Source: Desulfobulbaceae bacterium UBA2273
GTDB lineage: Bacteria > Desulfobacterota > Desulfobulbia > Desulfobulbales > Desulfurivibrionaceae
Assembly: GCA_002347095.1 (NCBI GenBank)
Contig: DDWZ01000029.1
Span: 124,001 to 188,000 of the forward strand
Reading direction: 5' to 3'
DNA: 64,000 nt
Shown here: positions 17,697 to 26,673 of the stretch, piece after piece
Numbering within the stretch: position 1 is the stretch's first letter
Layout: each line of letters starts with the position of its first letter
The notes under the pieces: model-generated
What the model was told of the DNA's origin: nothing
Seen by the model: only the letters and a program-made list of their open reading frames with translations
The model's database searches: none
Position numbers and translations under genes: made by a program

Positions 17697-18611
17697 TTAT
17701 GCTGCCTTTAACGCTATGCTGCCCACAGCCTCAACCGTCACAATCCTTTTGGGCAAAATAGCCTTAATTTCAGCCAAAAAATTATCTCGGAACCAGGAAC
17801 AAAAATACGGGTCAGGCCCTGCCAAAATTAATTTTCCGCTTGCCTCCTCATCAAGAATGCAGATAAGAGGTTCGATCCACAGTTTTTGATCTGCTTCACT
17901 TAATTTTTCCGACAAGGTCGATTTTATTTTTTCCAAGGTGGGGGAAACCACTTCAGCAGGAATAGCCTTGGGGGGAGAGATATTAGAATGAGGTGGTAGA
18001 TGATTTTTAGCTTTTTGGTTGGCTGAGATAGAAAGCAGCGCTGTGTCTTCTGCCGCAAGCCCGCCTTGTGCATCCAATCGTGACGCGACGGCAAGCACCC
18101 ATCCTCTAGGATTTTTAACAAGGCCTCCACCATCCAACGTGGCCACTAGTAGCTGGCGAGCAAGATCAAGGGCTTCTGGGGATGGGGCTTGGTGGTTGGT
18201 GGTTTTTTCAGTTTTAGGTGAAATATCAGTACTTACTTGTGGAGGATTTGCCGTATCCGGCGAAACCGTATCCGGCAAATCCGGATGCGGATCATCTTCT
18301 TGTTTTTGTGTAGTTTCGTGCACGATGTAATCAGTGGATTGAAATTTGCCATCCTCGCGATTTTGCATTCGGGTAACATAACCAACTTCCATTAACTCTT
18401 CGATTAGGACATAGATCCCATCTCTACCCGTTTTCCTGCATGAATTAGATGTCTGCTTGACTAAATGTCCAATTTGCACACGCCAATCATCTGGCTTGCC
18501 AAGGAGGTAAATCAACATGCCTCGCGCAGCCCAGGAAAGGCGAGAATCTTCGCTTATTTGCTTATCCAAAATGTAAAAATTATTGTTGAGTCGGGGAGCT
18601 CTAATGATCAT
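17697..18611 (-). CDS. Replication-initiator-like wHTH protein with C-terminal DnaA domain I
   Basis: 304 residues. The first 100 are the winged-helix form found in plasmid/ICE replication and helix-turn-helix proteins (FYILDKQISEDSRLSWAARG, then LLGKPDDWRVQIGHLVKQT). A Pro/Ser/Thr linker follows. Residues about 226-285 are a DnaA N-terminal domain: LEKIKSTLSEKLSEADQKLW and ILAGPDPYFCSW. The latter matches LAGPDPYFCSW in the chromosomal DnaA at 46262 exactly. DnaA domain I recruits the DnaB helicase, so this protein likely loads helicase at an element origin; iteron-like repeats lie 0.7 kb upstream. Function is inference, the domain match is visible in the sequence. Confidence 0.8.
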   Translation of the reverse strand: MIIRAPRLNNNFYILDKQISEDSRLSWAARGMLIYLLGKPDDWRVQIGHLVKQTSNSCRKTGRDGIYVLIEELMEVGYVTRMQNREDGKFQSTDYIVHETTQKQEDDPHPDLPDTVSPDTANPPQVSTDISPKTEKTTNHQAPSPEALDLARQLLVATLDGGGLVKNPRGWVLAVASRLDAQGGLAAEDTALLSISANQKAKNHLPPHSNISPPKAIPAEVVSPTLEKIKSTLSEKLSEADQKLWIEPLICILDEEASGKLILAGPDPYFCSWFRDNFLAEIKAILPKRIVTVEAVGSIALKAA

Positions 18612-18741
18612 GTGACCGCCCCCCTCGCAAAAGATACAGGTTTACTGTATGATGTGTAACCCATCGAAATCGCTCCCATGCGTATGTTTGGTGGCTAGGG
18701 GGTTGTCGGTGCTCGTAACATCGGCAATCCCCGCTTTTTTG

Positions 18742-19023
18742 TTAGGCTGCATCATTATTCGCCTCCTCAAACTCAAATCGCTTTTCTCTTTCTCGGGCAG
18801 CCAGTTCTTCTTTTGATGGTCGGCCAACACGTCGAGTTGCAGGTCTCCCCGCCAGCAGGCGCTCCACTTCTGTCGCCGGGAAACGGATAATCTTTCCCAT
18901 TTTTACATATAAAATCGGCGACTTGCCGCGCATGACCCAAACTCTCCAAGTCTGGGGTTTTGTTTGGGTCAATTCCGCAACTTCTTTAAGGCTGTACATT
19001 TTTTTCATTTTTTCTTCTGTCAT
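18742..19023 (-). CDS. AlpA/MerR-type helix-turn-helix protein
   Basis: 93 residues from the ATG at 19021-19023, which has AGGAGG 7 bases upstream; a longer frame to 19074 lacks a comparable site. The N-terminal 60 residues form a MerR/excisionase-like HTH (MYSLKEVAELTQTKPQTWRV, then KIIRFPATEVERLL), and the rest is a basic tail containing GRPSKEELAARERE. Such proteins act as excisionases or small regulators in integrative elements. It is first of the leftward run HTH, initiator, recombinase, with a 12-bp inverted repeat about 95 bp upstream. Confidence 0.75.
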   Translation of the reverse strand: MTEEKMKKMYSLKEVAELTQTKPQTWRVWVMRGKSPILYVKMGKIIRFPATEVERLLAGRPATRRVGRPSKEELAAREREKRFEFEEANNDAA

Positions 19024-19117
19024 ATTGTCCTCCTGCTGGTTGTGTGAAGCATGATCAACTTTTACCACCTTCAAACAACCATGTACAGGGGAAAAATAAT
19101 GTAACTACCTGTAATCG

Positions 19118-19159
19118 TTTGTAATTTCTATGTCATATATACGATACAGAAATTACAAA
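19118..19159. promoter_or_regulatory. 12-bp inverted repeat upstream of HTH gene
   Basis: TTTGTAATTTCT (19118-19129) and AGAAATTACAAA (19148-19159) are perfect inverted copies around an 18-base AT-rich spacer, with another TGTAAT at 19110. It lies 95 bp upstream of the HTH gene on the - strand and is a reasonable operator. The AT-richness also suits an origin unwinding region. Confidence 0.45.
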
Positions 19160-19297
19160 AAAAAATTGTGAGGGTATATTTGCGACAAATCAATATGATG
19201 AGCGCGAATTATGAGAAGAATGGATCTGCGAAAAAATATTTGAAATTTGTAACGGGGCGAACAAGCGGAGTTCTTTGCTAGCAGTGAGAAATCAGAA

Positions 19298-19390
19298 TGG
19301 ACAAAATTTGGACAAAGTAAAAATGTAGCGGCATCGGTTGATTTTCAACAGCAATCAACATTTGGACAACATGTGGACACGTTGGACAAA
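19298..19390. repeat. Iteron-like cluster of five TGGACA repeats
   Basis: TGGACA(A/C) occurs at 19298, 19309, 19363, 19374 and 19383, all in the same direction, with 11-bp spacing inside the pairs (one helical turn) and 9 bp between the last two. The cluster lies in the 508-bp gene-free stretch 19024-19531, upstream of the HTH and DnaA-domain initiator genes. Together with AT-rich flanks and the inverted repeat at 19118 this looks like a replication origin. I see no gene in the stretch. Confidence 0.5.
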
Positions 19391-19487
19391 AAAATATAGC
19401 TTTTTTTGAGTCGGGTGACTTTTCTTGCAGATGGTAACTAGCTGATTATTTAGTATTTTTTTTGCGAATGGCGTGAGGCCCTACGGG

Positions 19488-19524
19488 GGAAAAGAAAAAG
19501 GGCTTGGATTGACTCCAAGCCCTT
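19488..19524 (-). terminator. Original downstream terminator of tRNA-Arg, now displaced
   Basis: AAGGGCTTGGA (19498-19508) / TCCAAGCCCTT (19514-19524), an 11-bp stem with a 5-base loop. On the - strand it is followed by a T-rich run. It lies directly after the orphan tRNA 3' fragment at 19532, so it was probably the tRNA terminator before the element inserted; the intact tRNA now uses a different hairpin at 37112. Confidence 0.65.
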
Positions 19525-19531
19525 GCTATTG

Positions 19532-19581
19532 CTGGTGCGCCCGGCACGATTCGAACGTGCGACCTGCGGATTCGTAGTCCG
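19532..19581 (-). repeat. Left attachment site: duplicated 3' part of tRNA-Arg
   Basis: 50 bp identical to 37159-37208, running from just beyond the CCA end through the T arm, variable loop and anticodon loop to the 5' anticodon stem (TAGTCCG on the + strand). After position 19581 the two copies diverge (TTTTTTTAG here, ACACTCTATCC at the intact tRNA), so the D arm and acceptor 5' strand are missing and this is not a functional tRNA. It marks the far end of the integrated element. Confidence 0.93.
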
Positions 19582-19642
19582 TTTTTTTAGTCACAGTTCA
19601 TCGCTGTTTGTCAAAATTTGTCTTTTTATTTCAGCTAATTGA

Positions 19643-20212
19643 CTAAGTATAATTATTCACGATTAATCGTTCTTTTCCGTTCTCGGTGGAGCAAAATTGG
19701 AGCAACCGCTCAGCCTCGCGCTTCGCCTCCGTGATGGAATTTTCCACTTCAGTCTCCTCGCCCCAGGTCGAGCAGTTGGTTCGCCACCCCTCAACGTAGA
19801 TCTCTGCTAGCCGCTGACCAAGCTGCGCACACATATAAAGATGATCGGTCTCGTCCCCAGGCATTTCCAAGACCAGAATTTGCACAATTTTACGCAAATG
19901 TTTCTCTATTTTCTGGGCGGCAGTGTTTTGGCGATGTTGCTGATCTGACTCCAGCAAGGAATAAAACAGTGCTTCGCCCCACTCTTCTCTTGCCCATCCT
20001 TTTTCTATGGCATCGAGGATCATGGTCCCTTTGATTGGCGCGGCCCCGCAGAGGAGTTTTCTCCAATGCCTTCCTGATCCGTCCGATTTGCTGTCCAGGC
20101 CAAAGATTTCTTCCAACTCGCTTTGAGTTTTTCCAGATTTTTTTGTGATCTCACGAACTAGTTCAGCAATAGCAGTAGCTCGTTCTCCCTTGATCTTACG
20201 TATTTTTTTCAT
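19643..20212 (-). CDS. Hypothetical protein with phage-repressor-like N-terminus
   Basis: 189 residues. The first 60 (AIAELVREITKKSGKTQSELEEIFGL) look like a degenerate HTH of the kind that follows a Gln-Ser-Glu-Leu helix; the remainder is helical and acidic with LYMCAQLGQRLAEIYVEGWR. I recognise no family. I chose ATG 20210-20212, with GGGGAGTG upstream, over a TTG 15 bases earlier. It is divergent from the HTH gene at 20349 and shares the intergenic palindrome at 20294, so it may be one of the element's control genes. It is 62 bp from the left att. Confidence 0.55.
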   Translation of the reverse strand: MKKIRKIKGERATAIAELVREITKKSGKTQSELEEIFGLDSKSDGSGRHWRKLLCGAAPIKGTMILDAIEKGWAREEWGEALFYSLLESDQQHRQNTAAQKIEKHLRKIVQILVLEMPGDETDHLYMCAQLGQRLAEIYVEGWRTNCSTWGEETEVENSITEAKREAERLLQFCSTENGKERLIVNNYT

Positions 20213-20293
20213 GATCACACTCCCCAAACCGGCCTAAAGGGGATTCTTTTTTTTGGGTTGTTTGGGGCCTGTTATGCACCACGCCATTGTGGC

Positions 20294-20327
20294 ATGATGC
20301 TAATCATGATTAATCGATTAGCATCAT
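20294..20327. promoter_or_regulatory. 12-bp palindromic operator in divergent control region
   Basis: ATGATGCTAATC (20294-20305) and GATTAGCATCAT (20316-20327) are perfect inverted copies around a 10-base spacer. It is 21 bp upstream of the HTH gene ATG (20349) and about 80 bp from the divergent gene starting at 20212, the classic position for a shared operator. Confidence 0.6.
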
Positions 20328-20348
20328 AATATCAGGAGGTTATAGAAA

Positions 20349-20615
20349 ATGCAACAGTTAGTGATCCATGTCGCCGATTTAGCCCGCGCCCTCGCCGTTT
20401 CGGAGGCCGCAATCCGGAGTCATATTTCCCGCCGGAATTGGCCCCGGGCGATTCCGGTGCCGATCCGCATCGGTCGGCGCTGGGCCTGGGTACGGCGGGA
20501 TGTTGAATCCTGGCTTTGCGCTTTGGCAGGCGAAGATTTCCAGCCTGAACAAAAAAAATCAGGTCCTGGCAGGCCCAAAAAAGAAGAACAGGTCCTGGGA
20601 AGATATAAGAGATGA
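20349..20615 (+). CDS. Small helix-turn-helix (AlpA-type) regulator
   Basis: 88 residues. VADLARALAVSEAAIRSHIS and RIGRRWAWVRRDVESWL make an AlpA/MerR-like HTH; the C-terminal 25 residues are basic (GPGRPKKEEQVLGRYKR), resembling the tail of the HTH protein at 18742. Ribosome site AGGAGG is 11 bases before the ATG. Its last codons overlap the next gene start (ATGA), so it is coupled to the putative initiator. Likely binds the palindrome at 20294 and regulates or excises the element. Confidence 0.75.
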   Translation: MQQLVIHVADLARALAVSEAAIRSHISRRNWPRAIPVPIRIGRRWAWVRRDVESWLCALAGEDFQPEQKKSGPGRPKKEEQVLGRYKR

Positions 20616-21475
20616 GTGGAGGCGGCTGGTTGAAACTGCACCGCAGGGGGGAGGCTTTGGCCCTTCTCCTGCGTCATCCTCATGCCCTTTCCCTACTCAC
20701 CTTGCTGGCCACCAGGGCGCGATTTTCTGCAGGGAGGGATCCAGGGAGCGGAGTCGAGCTGCAAGTCGGGGAAGCCTTGACTGGCAGGGGAGACGCGGCG
20801 GCGATTGGCGCAACCCCGCGCCAGTACAGGGTTTGCAAAGATCAGCTGATCCGATGGGGATTTGTGACCACCTCTATGGCCACCAAAGGAGCCACCTGGG
20901 GGACTGTTTTAAAGCTCACAGATTCAGCAATTTACGAAGTGGTGCCCCTCGACAAGGGCCACCTGGAAGGCCAGGTGGAGGGCCACGCAGGAGCCACCTG
21001 GGGGCCACCTGGGGGCCATGAAAGTAAAACAGTACAACACATAGATCCCTTCCCCCCTCCCCCCCAGATGGAGGAAGAGGTGGAAGAATATGTCTGGCTT
21101 GCTGACCAACGGGGGAGGGTGAAGAATAGGCAAGGGCTGAAAAGGCACATTCTCAGCAGGGGAGGCCTAACCCAGGATGAAAGGCGCGAACTTCAGGAGT
21201 GGAAGGATGCAAAGGCAGCGAAGGAAAAAAAAGCCAGGGAGGCACAGGCGCTGGCCGCCAGGCTGGCTGCCGAAAAGCAGAACAGAAAAGATGAAGTTGA
21301 GCGAGCCTGGAATGAGTTCCAAGCCCTATCCAAGCCTATCCAGGCCAAGGTGATCAACAATTTCCGGGCAGATTTACATCCTTTAATCAGGCGCGATTTC
21401 TCCCTGGACAAGCCCTCCATACTGTTTTCTCTCAAGGAGTGGCTGCCTGATAAAATAAAAGAGCATGTCCAGTGA
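20612..21475 (+). CDS. Putative plasmid-type replication/winged-helix protein
   Basis: 287 residues. The N-terminal 110 contain a winged-helix-like region typical of element-borne replication or DNA-binding proteins (ALTGRGDAAAIGATPRQYRV, then LIRWGFVTTS). Between about residues 115 and 135 the protein is built from short repeats rich in Gly/His/Trp/Pro, matching GCCACCTGGGGG tandem copies in the DNA near 20990-21015. The C-terminal half is a long charged helix (AAKEKKAREAQALAARLAAE). The role in replication is inferred from position between the regulator and the mobilization genes; the family is not certain. Confidence 0.5.
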   Translation: MSGGGWLKLHRRGEALALLLRHPHALSLLTLLATRARFSAGRDPGSGVELQVGEALTGRGDAAAIGATPRQYRVCKDQLIRWGFVTTSMATKGATWGTVLKLTDSAIYEVVPLDKGHLEGQVEGHAGATWGPPGGHESKTVQHIDPFPPPPQMEEEVEEYVWLADQRGRVKNRQGLKRHILSRGGLTQDERRELQEWKDAKAAKEKKAREAQALAARLAAEKQNRKDEVERAWNEFQALSKPIQAKVINNFRADLHPLIRRDFSLDKPSILFSLKEWLPDKIKEHVQ

Positions 21476-21567
21476 ATATTCCCAGGATCAACAAAGTATT
21501 TCTCGTTCTCCCGTCAGCGCTTGTCTTGCTACCAGGTGGCTCGGGCGGGAGTTGATCACATAGTGGT

Positions 21568-21634
21568 AGGGAGCAAGGGCTAACTATCTTACAGATAGTT
21601 TCTCCCTTGCCCCTGCTTCTGCAGGGGGCTCCCT
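21568..21634. other. Candidate origin of transfer (oriT)
   Basis: Within the 189-bp gap before mobC there are nested hairpins: GCAAGGG (21573) with CCCTTGC (21604) enclosing AACTATCT (21582) / AGATAGTT (21593), followed by CCCCTGC (21610) / GCAGGGG (21621), and an outer AGGGAGC (21568) / GCTCCCT (21628). A stem closely followed by a GC-rich tract just upstream of mobC and the relaxase gene is the usual oriT arrangement. The exact nick site cannot be assigned by eye. Confidence 0.55.
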
Positions 21635-21664
21635 TTGGTCGATTGAAATGAATTAGGAGGTACC

Positions 21665-22060
21665 ATGCAAGCAACCGATGCTCATGACCAGAAATCTAAA
21701 AGGCGCCATGGCCCACTCCCGCGGCCAGCCTACCAACTGCGGCGGAATAAAATATCTGTTTTTTTAACTGACGAAGAATATTCAGAAATTCGAAGCCGGG
21801 CTAGAAGCCCAGCAGCTTACGTGCGGGCTGTCGTTTTAAGTCGCATGCCTCCCCAAGTGCCGTCCATCAACATCCAGGCATATCAAGAGCTTGCGCGGTC
21901 TGCCGCGAATCTCAATCAGATTGCTCACAATCTCAATACGTTGTGGCAAGAAGGTGGCCTGTCAGGGTTGGCCGATATCGAAGATATTCGGGCCGAGTTG
22001 GCTGAATTCAGAATCAAATTACTCGGGCTGAAAACTCAATTCGATGAAGAAGTTCAATGA
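21665..22060 (+). CDS. mobC: MobC-like relaxosome accessory protein
   Basis: 131 residues. A basic N-terminus, then a ribbon-helix-helix-type block (ISVFLTDEEYSEIRSRAR, SPAAYVRAVVLSRMP) and the MobC signature (YQELARSAANLNQIAHNLN), followed by a helical tail. MobC proteins bind oriT and help the relaxase open the duplex. AGGAGG lies 6 bases before the ATG, and the stop overlaps the relaxase start by four bases (ATGA). The oriT-like structure is immediately upstream. Confidence 0.85.
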   Translation: MQATDAHDQKSKRRHGPLPRPAYQLRRNKISVFLTDEEYSEIRSRARSPAAYVRAVVLSRMPPQVPSINIQAYQELARSAANLNQIAHNLNTLWQEGGLSGLADIEDIRAELAEFRIKLLGLKTQFDEEVQ

Positions 22061-23910
22061 AAGGCATGGATAAGATCAGCAGAGGCGCTGGCTTTCTGGG
22101 TGTTCTGGAGTATTCATTCGAACGCGACCCAAAAGATCGACGCGCGGGCAAACCTGCTGGATTCTTGATCGGGGGGGACATGGTTGGGCATGATCCGCGC
22201 TCTTTGGCTGCAGAATTCTGTGCCTCTCGTCGCCTGCGGCCTGATATCAAAAAACCTGTATGGCATTCAACCCTACGCCTCCCGAAAGGAGATCTAGTTT
22301 CAACTGGGCAATGGGTAAAAATGTGCGATGCATACATGGTGCGTATGGGTTTTAAAGATCTTCATCAACGTTGCTATGTATTGCACGATGATGAAGATGG
22401 CCAACATGTGCATATTATTGCATCCCGAATCGATTTGAATGGTGAAATTTACTATGGCCGACAAGAAAATTTGATCTCGACGCGGGTCATCCAGCAACTT
22501 GAAAAAGATTTCCAACTCAGAATCACTAAAGGCCCCGACCTAAAGCCGACGGAGAAACGTAAACTTTCCAAAAAAGAACTCGAAAAAGCCCTGCGCATGG
22601 GTGAAAAGCCGGCAAAGCTGGTCATTCAAGACGTCATCGACCAGATCATCCTCTCTAAAGTCACCGCCCCGAACTTTGTTTCGCTCCTGGAAGCCCACGG
22701 CATCACCGTGAAACCGAACATAGCCAGCACGGGAAAATTATCGGGCTTTTCCTTTTCCCGCGCTGGCCACCAAGACAAATCCGGCAAGCCGATTTTCTAT
22801 AAAGGATCTAGCCTAGGGAAGTCCTACACCGCCCAAGGACTCCTCGGTCGCGGCCTGCAATACGACCCGCATCGGGACATGCCAATACTCACCGGCCACC
22901 ACCCCCAACCTGCACCAGATTATTCCGGTGGTCCAGAGATCCGCCGAAAAAACAGCGGACGAGAGTTTTCACTCATCATTTTTATGCGATACGAGCCAGC
23001 GTCGGGCGGCGGCCAGCTCTATCGGTGGCAAAATGGAGCTCCGGCATTTGTTGATCGTGGGTCCTCGATCACCTGTGTCGGCCGAGCAACTGACGCCAAA
23101 ATCCGCGGCATGCTAGATCTGGCAATGGAGAAAGGATGGACAAGAGTTGAACTATCTGGCAGCCGTGATTTTCAGATTGCGGCAGCTCTGGAAGCCGCCC
23201 GACGCGGCATTTCTATTTCTGGCAACAATACAGAAATACAAAAAGTATGGAGGCAAGAATATGAACGAACAGCAGCAGACCGAAAACCCCAACCTCGAAG
23301 TCATCGGCTCGACGCCGGCGGACCGCCAGCCGCGCCCAGATGTGGCCTGCGCGGGTTGCATGAACTCTATCTGGTTCCGCTCGGAACAGGAGCTGAATTG
23401 CTTCTGCCGACAGATGCACGCAATGGTCTGGGGATCGATGAGCAAAACTCAAGAAATTTTGACCTGCGGCGGGAGGGCGTAATCGATGGAATCGAAACTT
23501 GCTCAGGTTCAGCAACTGCCACCACCCCCGAAGCCCCAGATATTGCTGGAAATCGAGCTGGCGAGACAGGAGATCCTGGGACTCCGGCAAGACTTGACGG
23601 AGATAAAAAGAACTCTCGGGAACCTAAGTCTTCTGGTCAAGATGTCTGCAGCTCTCCGGCCGGAGGAGATTTTCAAAACGATCGATCCTGGGTTACAGAC
23701 AATGAAAAAGGGAATCGAGATGGACTTGCTAAAAATGGAAAAAAAGATTCTGAGCGAGACACACGGTATGATCCAAGAGGTCTTGCGACGCTTGATCAAA
23801 CGCATCATCAACCTGCCAGTCCAGATAGCCGAAGCGATGCCGAAGAAAGGTCTCTTCAGCCGGTAGAGCCAAAGTTACCCCTCAATCACTACCCCTCCCC
23901 TGGTGGTTGA
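22057..23910 (+). CDS. mobA: Relaxase with C-terminal LPD7-like domain
   Basis: 617 residues. The N-terminal relaxase domain has the histidine motif H110-DDEDGQ-H117-V-H119, with YMVRMGFKDLHQRCYVLHDD leading to it; an upstream Tyr would be the nucleophile (candidates Y22 or Y94). Residues about 310-405 (FSLIIFMRYE, GRATDAKIRGMLDLAMEKGW, IAAALEAARRGISISG) fit the LPD7 domain often attached to relaxases. The last 200 residues are low-complexity, rich in Gly/Ser/Pro/Asp, because two other genes are encoded there in another frame. It nicks oriT and leads the strand during mobilization. Confidence 0.85.
   Translation: MKGMDKISRGAGFLGVLEYSFERDPKDRRAGKPAGFLIGGDMVGHDPRSLAAEFCASRRLRPDIKKPVWHSTLRLPKGDLVSTGQWVKMCDAYMVRMGFKDLHQRCYVLHDDEDGQHVHIIASRIDLNGEIYYGRQENLISTRVIQQLEKDFQLRITKGPDLKPTEKRKLSKKELEKALRMGEKPAKLVIQDVIDQIILSKVTAPNFVSLLEAHGITVKPNIASTGKLSGFSFSRAGHQDKSGKPIFYKGSSLGKSYTAQGLLGRGLQYDPHRDMPILTGHHPQPAPDYSGGPEIRRKNSGREFSLIIFMRYEPASGGGQLYRWQNGAPAFVDRGSSITCVGRATDAKIRGMLDLAMEKGWTRVELSGSRDFQIAAALEAARRGISISGNNTEIQKVWRQEYERTAADRKPQPRSHRLDAGGPPAAPRCGLRGLHELYLVPLGTGAELLLPTDARNGLGIDEQNSRNFDLRREGVIDGIETCSGSATATTPEAPDIAGNRAGETGDPGTPARLDGDKKNSREPKSSGQDVCSSPAGGDFQNDRSWVTDNEKGNRDGLAKNGKKDSERDTRYDPRGLATLDQTHHQPASPDSRSDAEERSLQPVEPKLPLNHYPSPGG
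23261..23482 (+). CDS. Small Cys-rich mobilization-region protein nested in relaxase gene
   Basis: 73 residues in the +1-shifted frame inside the relaxase gene. ATG 23261 has GGAGGC 6-11 bases upstream. The sequence ACAGCMNSIWF, then ELNCFCRQMH and a last Cys gives a CxxC...CxC pattern that could bind zinc. Similar small proteins with CxxC, Trp-Phe and CxCR occur in mobilization regions of Gram-negative plasmids, from memory. It ends 3 bp before the next nested gene. The ribosome site and composition make it more likely a gene than a shadow. Confidence 0.65.
   Translation: MNEQQQTENPNLEVIGSTPADRQPRPDVACAGCMNSIWFRSEQELNCFCRQMHAMVWGSMSKTQEILTCGGRA
23486..23866 (+). CDS. Coiled-coil protein nested in relaxase gene (MobB-like position)
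   Basis: 126 residues in the same shifted frame. GGGAGGG at 23471-23477 is 8 bases before ATG 23486. After a short PPPPKP segment it is a continuous amphipathic helix (LEIELARQEILGLRQDLTEI, LRRLIKRIINLPVQIAEAM). Its composition is far more protein-like than the relaxase tail in the other frame. In IncQ plasmids mobB is nested in mobA in the same fashion; whether this is a true homologue cannot be told from sequence alone. Probably helps anchor or stabilise the relaxosome. Confidence 0.65.
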   Translation: MESKLAQVQQLPPPPKPQILLEIELARQEILGLRQDLTEIKRTLGNLSLLVKMSAALRPEEIFKTIDPGLQTMKKGIEMDLLKMEKKILSETHGMIQEVLRRLIKRIINLPVQIAEAMPKKGLFSR

Positions 23911-24069
23911 TTGCTCTTTCTTCTGTTAGCTCAGGCTAAAATTTTTTGATTGCCAGGAGTGTCCGTAAGGATTGTTTGGGAAGCATTTTGGAAGCGAACG
24001 TTGCGGTTCAGCGGCTGCCAGCGCAGCGAACCACCCGCTGCAGCCGGTTATTAGCCAACAGTTTCGTCC

Positions 24070-26610
<2,541 letters not shown>

Positions 26611-26673
26611 TGATAACTTCCCAGTGTCCTGTTTTGTCGGAACCGACGCAAAGTAATTCTTCGATGGCCTTGG

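Noticed and set aside
19532..19581. Second functional tRNA-Arg gene
   Set aside because: Only the 3' part from the anticodon stem onward is present; the D arm and 5' acceptor strand are missing.
23940..24069. Another attC-like palindrome after the helicase gene
   Set aside because: GC-rich inverted pairs are present, but the spacers are asymmetric and the core heptamers do not fit, so I did not annotate it.
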